A DNA stretch of 23,632 bases, from positions 1-23,632 of the IMG/VR virus record IMGVR_UViG_3300031507_000027; one strand, given 5' to 3'. Below the pieces are notes generated by a model. It was not told the DNA's origin. It did not search any database and saw only the letters and a list, made by a program, of their open reading frames with translations. The number at the start of each line of letters is the position of its first letter. Position 1 is the first letter of the stretch. The position numbers were made by a program, and so were the translations under genes. The stretch is from a virus. Shown piece by piece: positions 14,583-21,020 of this stretch.

Positions 14583-15887
14583 CTAGACATCCCAGAAGAT
14601 GTTACTTCCAGCAGCGTAAGCTACACCTGCGAGATGAATTCGATTAAAATCAGCACTTCCACCGAAGCAGCGCATTGTAGTATCTGCGACACCATCATTT
14701 GGAATAAACACCCGAGCACCCTGATAGCCCTGCAAACTCGTTGCCACGGAACTGACGGCCAAAGTCTCATGACCTAGCATGAAAGTTCCCGCAACGCGAG
14801 GTCTGATACCAATTGGTGGGGGACCAAACAATCCGTAAGAAACTCCCCGAGACATATTGCCAGCCGTGAAGCCAATGATTCCACGCCAGTAAACTCGTCC
14901 ACGATTGTCGAGGGCAATTTGGAACGGATTCGCTGGGGTTGGATTCAAAGTCCAACCAGTAATCTTCATGACAGTTGTTGGGATTGTCAGCCATGGGGAA
15001 ATAGCATCTTGGATAGGTCGCCAATGCCAACCCCAAGCTGCATCTTTCACAACTAGGATGTAGATTGATTTAGTGTCGGTCTTATAGAATCTGTCACCAA
15101 CGTTGAATGGTCCACTTTGTGGAAGAGTGGTTCCTGAAAGTGGAGCCGGAGCTCTGGAAATCTTCTCCCAGTTGTAGTTGATCCATGTCTCATAGTCTGA
15201 CATGAAATCAACTGACGTCGGTTCGTTAAGTTGATACTGGGGAGTCTGGGTGGCTCCACCCCCAATGTAATTGGCTACACTAGAGATAGCTTTGACATAC
15301 TTGTAGAAAGTGTCAGTACGTAGACCGGTTTCCCGATTCGCTCGGGTGAGACTAGCGCCAGTAAAAAAAGACGCTCTCAAAGTGTTGGACAATTCTAGCT
15401 GAACACCGGCGCTCTGCCTAGTTTTGTTGGTAATGTTGGCCAGACTGCTACCGTTAAGTTCAGCTGTACCAACCGATGCCGTGAAACCTGCACCCTGCAA
15501 AGCGAGAATGACGGCGTCCCTGTTTGCTGTATCAAGTCCACCAACATAAGTTTCAGCCACGCCAGCGCTTTGGTCGGCCATGCCGTGAAAGCTGAAACAA
15601 TAGTCCATTCCTGCGACGAGTTTAGTCCCTAGTGGCTCGTCATAGTTTGTGGACGTGATATGCAGGTCAGAGTTGCTGGAAGATTTAATACCTTCGAGGG
15701 AGTAATAGTTATGCCGACACGATGCAGCAACGCCTAGTGCAACTTCAGAACTTCCGGGTTCAATCGATCCACCGTGAATTGCTATAGATGCAACTTGTGA
15801 CCGGTTATATTTAATCGGCAGTCGATAATCGACATTCGCAACCTCGGCAGCGGCAAGTGCAGCCCAGTTTGGAAATAGGTCAGCCAT
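14583..15887 (-). CDS. Tail protein with poly-gamma-glutamate hydrolase domain, 434 aa
   Basis: Residues 30-210 match the poly-gamma-glutamate hydrolase family (PF05908): AIHGGSIEPGSSEVALGVAA (36-55), YYSLEGIK (61-68), LHITSTNYDEP (75-85), FSFHGM (98-103), VGGLD (115-119), and GVQLELSNTLR (161-171). These include the expected metal-site histidine and acidic residues (H38, E43/E48, H76, H101). The family cleaves poly-gamma-glutamate capsules. Residues 225-434 are a separate beta-rich C-terminal part (for example SGPFNVGDRFYKTDTKSIYI, then the repeated NRGRVYWRGIIGF), likely receptor binding or trimerisation. ATG follows the previous stop directly (TAAATG). Sitting after two minor tail proteins and next to the endolysin, it probably acts at the tail tip as a depolymerase during adsorption. 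A free lytic enzyme is less likely but possible. Confidence 0.8.
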   Translation of the reverse strand: MADLFPNWAALAAAEVANVDYRLPIKYNRSQVASIAIHGGSIEPGSSEVALGVAASCRHNYYSLEGIKSSSNSDLHITSTNYDEPLGTKLVAGMDYCFSFHGMADQSAGVAETYVGGLDTANRDAVILALQGAGFTASVGTAELNGSSLANITNKTRQSAGVQLELSNTLRASFFTGASLTRANRETGLRTDTFYKYVKAISSVANYIGGGATQTPQYQLNEPTSVDFMSDYETWINYNWEKISRAPAPLSGTTLPQSGPFNVGDRFYKTDTKSIYILVVKDAAWGWHWRPIQDAISPWLTIPTTVMKITGWTLNPTPANPFQIALDNRGRVYWRGIIGFTAGNMSRGVSYGLFGPPPIGIRPRVAGTFMLGHETLAVSSVATSLQGYQGARVFIPNDGVADTTMRCFGGSADFNRIHLAGVAYAAGSNIFWDV

Positions 15888-16511
15888 TTAGTACCACCAC
15901 CAAACTTGGTCTAGTTCAACAAAGTTACCGCCACCGCCGCCGCCGAGATACTGAGCAGCCATCCTTACGAAACTGCCGGAAGTGTCGATAGTGATGTAAC
16001 CACCTGCCGTGACTGAAGTTCCACCAGTCAAACCTGTAGCGCATTGGTTGATGTGTTTGCCACCAACTGGACCCAAAGTGTTTGCAGGAGATCCGGCCGA
16101 GAGAGCATTGAATTGAAACGAGCTCCCCTGAGTCCAAGGATTCGCAGAAGAGTCGAATTGGATTCCACCACTCAGCTCAACTTTGCGGATAAGGGAGTTG
16201 CTGCGCCATTTCGGTTGGAAGCTAGGACGAATTGCTCTAGGAGCCAACATCGGAATATTAGCCCATGCCGACCAAGCGGAATCGATATCGTCAGGAACTC
16301 TAGCGGCAGCACCATCCCAAACTGCAAAGCGAGAGTTACTGTCTAGATATTCCTGACCAGCCTCGGCAAGAGTGAGAGTTCCACCGTTCATCAATGGTGT
16401 CAGTCTCAAATCCAAATGATCCCAGTTGGCGTTAAGTTGAGCAACTTCGTCAACAAGAGGATCATTTGGCGTCGGTGGAATAATTTTAGTGAAGTTGAAG
16501 AAAGTCGCCAC
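15888..16511 (-). CDS. Minor tail/fibre protein, 207 aa, related at its N-terminus to the previous gene
   Basis: The GTG start (16511-16509) shares one base with the previous stop (TAGTG), with GGGG five bases upstream. The first 40 residues (FFNFTKIIPPTPNDPLVDEV, then AQLNANWDHLDLRL) match the N-terminus of the upstream tail protein (FKFYKPDPTEFVDPVSQLNR, then NWDIADEAV). This looks like a shared virion-attachment module. The remainder is Gly/Ser/Ala-rich and beta-rich with a run of glycines (LGGGGGGNF, about 189-197) and the aromatic end VWWWY. The likely role is a short tail fibre or base component that carries or links the PGA-hydrolase protein made next. Confidence 0.75.
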   Translation of the reverse strand: MATFFNFTKIIPPTPNDPLVDEVAQLNANWDHLDLRLTPLMNGGTLTLAEAGQEYLDSNSRFAVWDGAAARVPDDIDSAWSAWANIPMLAPRAIRPSFQPKWRSNSLIRKVELSGGIQFDSSANPWTQGSSFQFNALSAGSPANTLGPVGGKHINQCATGLTGGTSVTAGGYITIDTSGSFVRMAAQYLGGGGGGNFVELDQVWWWY

Positions 16512-17176
16512 TAGGTCCCCGTAACTTCAACGTTGAAAGTGCAGCCAGTGAACTCAACTCTGTTTTCAGCAGATGGCGAACCGGGATTTGCACCGTATCT
16601 TTTGAACTGTAGCGAGCCATCAGACCCAAAGAACAGTCGTGCAATTGAAAAGTCCGCTGTCGTGTTACCAGCCCAGACGTGAAAGTACTTTGTGAGCACT
16701 GGTCTGAACTGAGTTGGAATTACTCCCGAAGGGATGACGGTAACGTTGGTGTTGAGTTCCATGTTTCCGCCAAGTTCCCAGAAGGCTCCTGACCATTCAA
16801 CTTCGCCAGTTGTTCCACCTGAGTTTTGCACCAGCCTGGCACTGATATCAAAGTTAGGAGGAAAGAAGTTGTAACCCTCGCTGAAGTCCGACCCGCGTTG
16901 AGTAAATGGAGCCACGTAAGCTTTTGGGTCTTGGTACCACTGATTCGAGGCTTTAAAGTAGGTGACGAGAGAATTAGAGTACTGCCGATAGAACTTTGCT
17001 CTCGTCGTGCGAGCCTGCGACATGTCAGGGTAGGCGAGAGGAGTAAACTCCCACTCCAACAATCGGCGCACAGCTTCGTCGGCGATATCCCAGTTACGGT
17101 TTAGCTGACTTACTGGGTCAACAAACTCTGTTGGATCAGGTTTGTAGAACTTGAAGTTGGTTGAGTAAGTTCCCAT
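16511..17176 (-). CDS. Minor tail/fibre protein, 221 aa
   Basis: ATG start five bases after the endolysin stop, with AGGTGG upstream. The N-terminal module, residues 5-36 (FKFYKPDPTEFVDPVSQLNR, NWDIADEAVRRL), is shared with the next gene. The rest is beta-rich (for example RLFFGSDGSLQFKRYGANPG near residue 190), ending EFTGCTFNVEVTGT. The two genes thus look like copies that kept the attachment part and diverged in the exposed part. No catalytic motif is seen. Confidence 0.75.
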   Translation of the reverse strand: MGTYSTNFKFYKPDPTEFVDPVSQLNRNWDIADEAVRRLLEWEFTPLAYPDMSQARTTRAKFYRQYSNSLVTYFKASNQWYQDPKAYVAPFTQRGSDFSEGYNFFPPNFDISARLVQNSGGTTGEVEWSGAFWELGGNMELNTNVTVIPSGVIPTQFRPVLTKYFHVWAGNTTADFSIARLFFGSDGSLQFKRYGANPGSPSAENRVEFTGCTFNVEVTGT

Positions 17177-17181
17177 GCCAC

Positions 17182-17958
17182 CTACTTCTTAGGAACCGTG
17201 AGCTTGTCACCAACCTGAAGAAGTGCAGGATTATCCGTGATGAGCTTCTCTACGGTCTCACCGTATTCCTTTGCGATGGCGACAAGCGTGTCACCTTTAA
17301 CGACCGTTATAACTTGGGTCGTCCTTCTGGGGAGCGGACCTTCTTTCATAGCCTGATCAACGTGCGACCTGAAAGTCATCACGTCAAAGAGAAGACCCTT
17401 CTTGTAACCAGGGTCCCACTTTCCAGGCTGCCATTCACCGTGGGCAATTGAAGACCTGAAACCCCAATTGTGGTACGTGTTAATTGCCGCGTTCACTCGC
17501 ACGGCGGTTTCGTACAACTTTGGGTAATGTGTCGACGGATCAGAAAGTCCGTTGTACATCCACTCGAAGCCGTAGAAACGTGAATTGCCGTCAACATTTG
17601 CTTTGTGCGGAGTGAGTCGACCAGTGTAATTCTCACTGATCACGTGGCTGAGAATGTCACTGTCACCGAGACCAAAGTGGTTGACGCGGCCCCAACCGTT
17701 CAGGAGAACAAAACCATCCTGCTGAATTCCAGCGTGACAAAGTGGGCCGGGAAGATCTCCGTAACCATTCCAGAGAACATCGCGGCCAGACTTGTCGTCA
17801 TTGCCGCCCGTGTGGTGGTTACCAATTCCGTTGACCGGACCCCACTCGCCCTTAGAATTGCGGTTGTGATTCTGCCAGTTGGCTCGGTTTTCACGGTGGG
17901 GGATTCCCCACTTGTCGAGCAGTGCAACAAACTGGGTTGCTGTCATTGGATTAGCCAC
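17182..17958 (-). CDS. Endolysin: N-acetylmuramoyl-L-alanine amidase with C-terminal LysM, 258 aa
   Basis: The GTG start (17958-17956) overlaps the previous stop by 8 bases, with AGGAGG upstream. The amidase_2/PGRP-type domain covers about residues 15-205: IGNHHTGG (45-52) holds the first zinc histidine, followed by PLCHAGIQQDG (72-82), and SSIAHGEWQPGKWDPG (169-184) holds the second histidine and the K-x-D-P-G segment. Residues 215-256 form a LysM domain (VITVVKGDTLVAIAKEYGET, then LLQVGDKLTVP), which binds the wall glycan. It cuts the bond between muramic acid and the peptide to release progeny. A holin-like gene lies 1.8 kb upstream in the same operon. There is no signal peptide, so it needs the holin. 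Confidence 0.93.
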   Translation of the reverse strand: MANPMTATQFVALLDKWGIPHRENRANWQNHNRNSKGEWGPVNGIGNHHTGGNDDKSGRDVLWNGYGDLPGPLCHAGIQQDGFVLLNGWGRVNHFGLGDSDILSHVISENYTGRLTPHKANVDGNSRFYGFEWMYNGLSDPSTHYPKLYETAVRVNAAINTYHNWGFRSSIAHGEWQPGKWDPGYKKGLLFDVMTFRSHVDQAMKEGPLPRRTTQVITVVKGDTLVAIAKEYGETVEKLITDNPALLQVGDKLTVPKK

Positions 17959-18100
17959 TGTTACGAGCCTCCTGGTACCAAAGCTGGAACTGGTTGAAAG
18001 TAATTCTCTTGTCCTGATCCATTACGGCGTCCATTATTCTGTCACCGTGTGGATGGTTGTTGAAGATGTAACGCCAGGCGTTGGTGAATGCGTCAATCAC
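17951..18100 (-). CDS. Small protein, 49 aa, unknown
   Basis: The start is GTG 18100-18098, overlapping the stop of the previous gene as GTGA; an upstream TTG would give a 53-base longer overlap without a better ribosome site. The protein is V/MIDAFTNAWRYIFNNHPHGD in its first 20 residues and ends FNQFQLWYQEARNSG. It has two helices and is rich in aromatic residues. It sits directly before the endolysin, whose start lies in its last codons, so its translation probably couples to the lysin. No membrane segment is seen, so it is not a clear holin or spanin. Confidence 0.55.
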   Translation of the reverse strand: MIDAFTNAWRYIFNNHPHGDRIMDAVMDQDKRITFNQFQLWYQEARNSG

Positions 18101-18345
18101 TTTGACATTCCCGGGGCAAGTTTCACACCGTACCAATTGTCACGGTGGCGCACGGTCTCTTCGTAAATCTTCAGAGAGCCGTGCATAAAGTTGGCAAGGA
18201 GAAAGTCGGGAGTGTTTGAACTATTCTCCTTGCTATACTTGTTGATGAGCTGAGTCAGTTCTTTATGGAACAAACCTTCAGGGTTCGGTGCGCACTTCTC
18301 TGACTGCTCTTCGACTGTCATGTCATTTCTCATTGCGTCAGCCAT
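18097..18345 (-). CDS. Small conserved phage protein of unknown function, 82 aa
   Basis: ATG start at 18345 within the end of the previous gene. The core GLFHKELTQLINKYSKENSS (24-43), then NTPDFLLANFMHGSLKIYEE, matches a widespread uncharacterised small phage protein pattern (F-x-x-E-L-x-x-L-I-N-x-x-S-x-E-N-x-S-N-T-P-D-F-x-L-A). It is helical with an N-terminal unstructured part. The function of that family is not known to me. It is in the run of small genes between the HxH-motif protein and the endolysin. Confidence 0.7.
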   Translation of the reverse strand: MADAMRNDMTVEEQSEKCAPNPEGLFHKELTQLINKYSKENSSNTPDFLLANFMHGSLKIYEETVRHRDNWYGVKLAPGMSK

Positions 18346-18530
18346 TTAACTAGCTTCCTGCCTTCTTCGTGGAATCTCCAGCAGCGGTAATGGTTCTTTC
18401 TGTACTGCCAGAAGTAGTGGATATCATCGCAGGGGAAACAATACTTCTTGATTTCCGTTTGCCAAAGTAGCCACTCGAAACTTGCTTTCGAAAGCCACCA
18501 AGGCTTAATCTTCCTCAGAGTGAGCTTCAT
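18330..18530 (-). CDS. Trp/Lys-rich small protein with a possible metal site, 66 aa
   Basis: The start is taken as ATG 18530-18528 (MKLTLRKIKPWWLSKASFEW); frames upstream run through the neighbour. It overlaps the preceding small gene by 26 bases and the next gene by 16 bases. The middle has YCFPCDDIHYFWQYRKNHYR (30-49) and C50, so C31-x2-C34 with H38, H47 and C50 could hold one zinc ion. It is rich in Trp, Tyr and Lys. The ribosome site is weak (GGTGG at about ten bases), so translation may depend on the upstream gene. This is the least certain of the small late genes. Confidence 0.45.
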   Translation of the reverse strand: MKLTLRKIKPWWLSKASFEWLLWQTEIKKYCFPCDDIHYFWQYRKNHYRCWRFHEEGRKLVKWLTQ

Positions 18531-18645
18531 GTTTATGCTGCCACCAGTTTCTAAAAGCGTCAGCTGCCGAGTCACCAAAAGATGTGTGACCGCACTGACA
18601 CTTTGCCCTGACTTCGCATTCTCCGACTGCAATATCAACTATCAC
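18505..18645 (-). CDS. Small putative zinc-finger protein, 46 aa
   Basis: The GTG start overlaps the stop of the preceding gene as GTGA (18645-18642), the tight overlap used throughout this operon. The protein reads MIVDIAVGECEVRAKCQCGH, then TSFGDSAADAFRNWWQHKHE and AHSEED. Cysteines 10, 16 and 18 and histidines 20, 37, 39 and 42 give a C-x-C-x-H ... H-x-H-x2-H pattern that can hold zinc in a C2H2-like fold. Proteins of this type, with 'CxCGxxxF...W...H...H', are common as small unknown phage proteins. It is too short to be picked by a length cutoff but fits the stop-start pattern. Confidence 0.6.
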   Translation of the reverse strand: MIVDIAVGECEVRAKCQCGHTSFGDSAADAFRNWWQHKHEAHSEED

Positions 18646-19055
18646 GTCGTGTTGTCCGTAAAGTTGACGAAGTTCTTGAGCATCGCAATCAAGTTAGTCA
18701 AAGCAACGTTGCCACCTTTAGCACCCGTCAAAACAAGTGCTGGCTTCGTGTCATTGCCTGACGTGTTAACTGCTAGCGGACCCAACTTTGGCGAAGTGAG
18801 ACCGTCGTGAATGTGGTTACCTGGACTAGCCTGATTTCGAGCCGTACCCAAAGTGTGGTGCTGACTTTTAGGTGAACTATCTGCGTCGCTCGAAGAATGG
18901 TCCAAGTTCGACTGTTGTGGACTTACCCCAGTACCTGAAGTCATGTCTTCTTGAGCGTTGTAAACTTGACCGAACTGATCCGGTGAGTTAACCGACGCCT
19001 GGCCAGTTTCAATCCCAAACTTGACTGGCTCTAGATTCTTCCCAATGCTACTCAT
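18642..19055 (-). CDS. HxH-motif virion protein, possible tail-fibre/needle component, 137 aa
   Basis: ATG start overlaps the TerS-like stop by 8 bases (ATGAGTAG). The middle has SPKSQHHTLGTARNQASPGN at 61-80, then HIHDGLTSPKLGP. The 'HHTLGxGxNQAxPGNHxHDG' pattern is frequent in tail and fibre proteins of actinobacteriophages. The NHIHDG part is an HxH motif like those that hold an iron ion on the axis of trimeric phage fibres and spikes (known for T4 gp37). The N-terminus (NLEPVKFGIETGQASVNSPD) looks extended, and the last 25 residues are helical. It may be a small trimeric tip or needle. Metal binding and trimer state are inferred. Confidence 0.65.
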   Translation of the reverse strand: MSSIGKNLEPVKFGIETGQASVNSPDQFGQVYNAQEDMTSGTGVSPQQSNLDHSSSDADSSPKSQHHTLGTARNQASPGNHIHDGLTSPKLGPLAVNTSGNDTKPALVLTGAKGGNVALTNLIAMLKNFVNFTDNTT

Positions 19056-19788
19056 CGTTTAGACTTTCGAGTGAGGGAATCTTAATCGTCTCAACGGTTT
19101 CTGCTGTACCTGCAATACTACGCAGACGGAAGTCTTGAGCACCACCCATCATTTGGTTCGTCAGGCCCGTACTGTAACTTTCAGCGCTAGCGATCTGTGA
19201 CAAGTCCATTGCGATTTGGTGAAGCAAGACCGGGTCTTTGACGTACTTCTGGATTACCTCAATGAACGTGTGAAGTACCCGTCGAACGTCGATTTGTTCT
19301 TCTTCGTTCGGGCGGTAGCGGCCGGTGACTTCGTACATTGTTTTGACCGCAGCAATGTTACCGTTGCGAACGCCCTTGAGAAGACCTTTATGAGCTTCAG
19401 GCAAACTGTTGGCCAGCAACTTCTCAGAGCGGTCAGACAAGTACTTTGCGAACTCATCGTCAAGAAGCCACTGTGACCATTGTCGCGTCGTGATGCCCAG
19501 GTCGCGCAACTTCTTTTCATCGCTGCGTCGGTCGACCATGTCTAGCATTGTTGCAGCAGCATGCATTTGTTCAGGCGTGAACTTGTCGCCAGGGGCTGGG
19601 TAAATGATCCCCCGAGCCTTGAAACTTTTGAGCACCAACTCGTTGGCTTTGAAGTCGGCCAACAACTTTGGCGTCAAGTTGAAACGTTGGTTCAATTGTG
19701 CGTCGGTGGGGGCGTTGCCAGTTGACGCGTGAAATCTTTCGATGAAGAAGATGAGGTCTAGTTCGACGTCGGTGAGAAGTTCAGTCAA
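19048..19788 (-). CDS. Small terminase-like DNA-binding protein, about 246 aa
   Basis: The N-terminal 45 residues form a possible winged-helix or HTH (LDLIFFIERFHASTGNAPTD, then AQLNQRFNLTPKLLADFKA). The middle, KFTPEQMHAAATMLDMVDRR followed by SDEKKLRDLGITTRQWSQWL, then DDEFAKYLSDRSEKLL, is the pattern of phage HTH proteins often annotated as small terminase subunits (phBC6A51-like). The segment GNIAAVKTMYEVTGRYRP is also typical of that group. TerS would bind the packaging site and regulate TerL. The TTG at 19788-19786, overlapping the previous stop by 8 bases with GGCGG upstream, is preferred; TTG 19821 or GTG 19800 are alternatives. TerL lies far downstream, so the TerS role is likely but not proven. 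Confidence 0.65.
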   Translation of the reverse strand: MTELLTDVELDLIFFIERFHASTGNAPTDAQLNQRFNLTPKLLADFKANELVLKSFKARGIIYPAPGDKFTPEQMHAAATMLDMVDRRSDEKKLRDLGITTRQWSQWLLDDEFAKYLSDRSEKLLANSLPEAHKGLLKGVRNGNIAAVKTMYEVTGRYRPNEEEQIDVRRVLHTFIEVIQKYVKDPVLLHQIAMDLSQIASAESYSTGLTNQMMGGAQDFRLRSIAGTAETVETIKIPSLESLNDE

Positions 19789-20062
19789 CTTTGCCGCCAC
19801 CCTTAACAAATGAAGAAGCAAGGTTGCTGTTAATTTCCTTGAGTCGCTTCATGGCTTCGTCGTGGGCCGTTCCGGGCACTACAAGTTCCCGAGCGATTGA
19901 AGCCATCACCATCTGAAACAAGTAGGTCATCCACAAAGTGAACGTGAAATGTCCCCCGTCGATCGCCTTCTGAAGCGCCTGCCCAGCAATTGCCAGGAAG
20001 GCTAGCAACATTACAGGCTCATTCTTAAGTTTGTTGAGAAGAAGTCTTGCCAACTTTCGCAC
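19781..20062 (-). CDS. Holin-like membrane protein, 93 aa
   Basis: The start is set to GTG 20062-20060 because GGAGG lies six bases upstream; a TTG ten codons earlier would place the ribosome site inside the gene. A basic N-terminus (VRKLARLLLNKLKNEP) is followed by two membrane-like segments, about 16-31 (PVMLLAFLAIAGQALQ) and 40-57 (TFTLWMTYLFQMVMASIA), then a charged C-terminal tail (HDEAMKRLKEINSNLASSF). This two-segment, about 90-aa layout with a charged tail fits small phage holins, which open the membrane for the endolysin at 17182-17958. It is not next to the lysin, so another membrane role is possible. Confidence 0.6.
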   Translation of the reverse strand: MRKLARLLLNKLKNEPVMLLAFLAIAGQALQKAIDGGHFTFTLWMTYLFQMVMASIARELVVPGTAHDEAMKRLKEINSNLASSFVKGGGKVD

Positions 20063-20212
20063 CTGAAACCTCCAAGTAGAAACGGTTTTCAATAAGCCCG
20101 GTTCAGGGCTGGGATTTCCATGATCACACCCTAGGAGGCCTCTTCCCGAGACTCTTTGGCCCCTCTCGCTGGCTTGACCCCCTCAGTGGCACTCTAGTTC
20201 CATGTCGAGCCG
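20063..20212 (-). promoter_or_regulatory. 150-base spacer between the HTH regulator and the holin-like gene
   Basis: There is no convincing gene here. A small hairpin AGCCC/GGGCT (20095-20099 with 20106-20110) is followed on the RNA by UUAUU, so it may act as a weak terminator. A second possible stem pairs CGAGA with TCTCG near 20153-20174. A ten-codon peptide with a good start (ATG GAA ATC) could be read across the hairpin, but this is too short to claim. The region probably sets the ratio between regulator and late genes. The ribosome site of the holin-like gene, GGAGG, is at 20069-20073. Confidence 0.35.
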
Positions 20213-20728
20213 CTAAGCCCTTACGTGGCTACTGGTGACCTCGTCGTTCCAGGCCGAATCCAGCAACTTTACTTGTTCCAGCGCCATTTTAATTTGCTGT
20301 GGCATGCCCCGTTGAATTCCTTCCTCGTACTTCTGAACGCTATCTGGGTGCAGACACATTCCAACCGCAAAAGCTAGTGGGCTCTGCCAGTAGCCATTTC
20401 GCCAACGTTCAAAAGTTAGGTGCTCAGCTTCTGCACCGTTACGTCGGAGAATGTGCGGTGCGAGTTCCTCAACCGTGGCGGTTCTCTTGTGGTGCTGAAA
20501 GCTGCGGTACTTGTCTTCAACACTTCTCGGGTGCACCGACAAACTCTGAGCCACCCACCTTGTTAGCTGCGGGTTGAGACTTGTGTAAGTCCCTTGTTCA
20601 GCTCGCGAAAGGTACTGCCGTGACAGGCCCAGGTTCTTAGCCAACATGTTACTCGTCATCGACTTCTCAAGTCGTGCTTCAACAATTGGGTTTGTGACGT
20701 CCCCGCTAAAACTGTTCAGACTGGTCAA
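20213..20728 (-). CDS. Transcription regulator with two HTH domains, 171 aa
   Basis: TTG start at 20728-20726 with AAGGAGG three bases upstream. Residues 16-50 form an XRE-type helix-turn-helix (VEARLEKSMTSNMLAKNLGL, SRQYLSRAEQGTY), and residues 105-140 a second one (FERWRNGYWQSPLAFAVGMC, LHPDSVQKYEEGIQRG). Two tandem HTHs in one chain would let it contact an inverted or direct repeat as a monomer, or a longer site as a dimer. It is the first gene of the leftward late operon and lies at the divergent junction with the early genes, so it probably regulates that operon, the early promoter at 20992-21020, or both. No repressor-type C-terminal domain or protease is seen. Confidence 0.8.
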   Translation of the reverse strand: MTSLNSFSGDVTNPIVEARLEKSMTSNMLAKNLGLSRQYLSRAEQGTYTSLNPQLTRWVAQSLSVHPRSVEDKYRSFQHHKRTATVEELAPHILRRNGAEAEHLTFERWRNGYWQSPLAFAVGMCLHPDSVQKYEEGIQRGMPQQIKMALEQVKLLDSAWNDEVTSSHVRA

Positions 20729-20752
20729 TGGCCTCCTTTTTACGTTAACTTG

Positions 20753-20758
20753 ATTCTA
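20753..20758 (-). promoter_or_regulatory. Likely promoter (-10) of the leftward late operon
   Basis: On the minus strand TAGAAT (preceded by CGGG) lies about 20 bases before the ribosome site of the HTH gene, leaving a 5' leader of roughly 19 bases. The -35 region, 17 bases upstream, is TAGTGT, a poor match. TAGAAT is also the -10 of the early gene at 22507. Activator use or a weak basal promoter would fit the weak -35. Confidence 0.5.
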
Positions 20759-20794
20759 CCCGCTCGTTCTGGTTGACACTAGGTTGTGAAACTT

Positions 20795-20911
20795 GTGAAA
20801 AAACTTGGCGTCGCTCTAATTGCCTTTGTGGCAAGTTTCGACTTGTTCGTCGGCCTTGCCGACCCTGAAAGTTTGAAGGCCCTCTGCGAACTTCTTTCTC
20901 ACTCGTTTTAG
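20795..20911 (+). CDS. Possible small hydrophobic peptide, 38 aa
   Basis: In an otherwise empty 260-base stretch, a GTG-started frame reads MKKLGVALIAFVASFDLFVG and then LADPESLKALCELLSHSF. It has a short basic start and a hydrophobic stretch like a signal or membrane peptide. The ribosome site is poor (AGG about twelve bases upstream), and the same sequence carries three tandem hairpins, so it could instead be a non-coding structured region. Confidence 0.3.
   Translation: MKKLGVALIAFVASFDLFVGLADPESLKALCELLSHSF
20820..20863 (+). repeat. Three tandem small hairpins
   Basis: TTGCC-TTTGT-GGCAA (20820-20834), CAAGT-TTCG-ACTTG (20832-20845) and GTCGGC-CTT-GCCGAC (20849-20863) lie one after another, each with perfect 5-6 bp stems; the middle one has a UUCG tetraloop. 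The first two share three bases, so they are mutually exclusive. They lie within the early/late junction. Confidence 0.5.
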
Positions 20912-20991
20912 TGCCTCGGAGTTTTGGTTGACAGTCTACTTTTCTGGTGTTGGTCGATGGGAACTGAGAAGAGGAAACGCGAGTGGATTTC

Positions 20992-21020
20992 TAGACAACA
21001 TGCCGACACACCCGTAGATT
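20992..21020 (+). promoter_or_regulatory. Early rightward promoter
   Basis: TAGACA (-35, 20992-20997) and TAGATT (-10, 21015-21020) are exactly 17 bases apart. The start of transcription would fall near 21027, about 30 bases before the ATG at 21058. Both boxes are close to the vegetative sigma consensus (five of six and four of six). Confidence 0.6.

Noticed and set aside
20773-20778. TTGACA as a rightward -35 box
   Set aside because: No -10-like hexamer follows at 16-18 bases. The same is true of TTGACA at 20928-20933 and 22324-22329.
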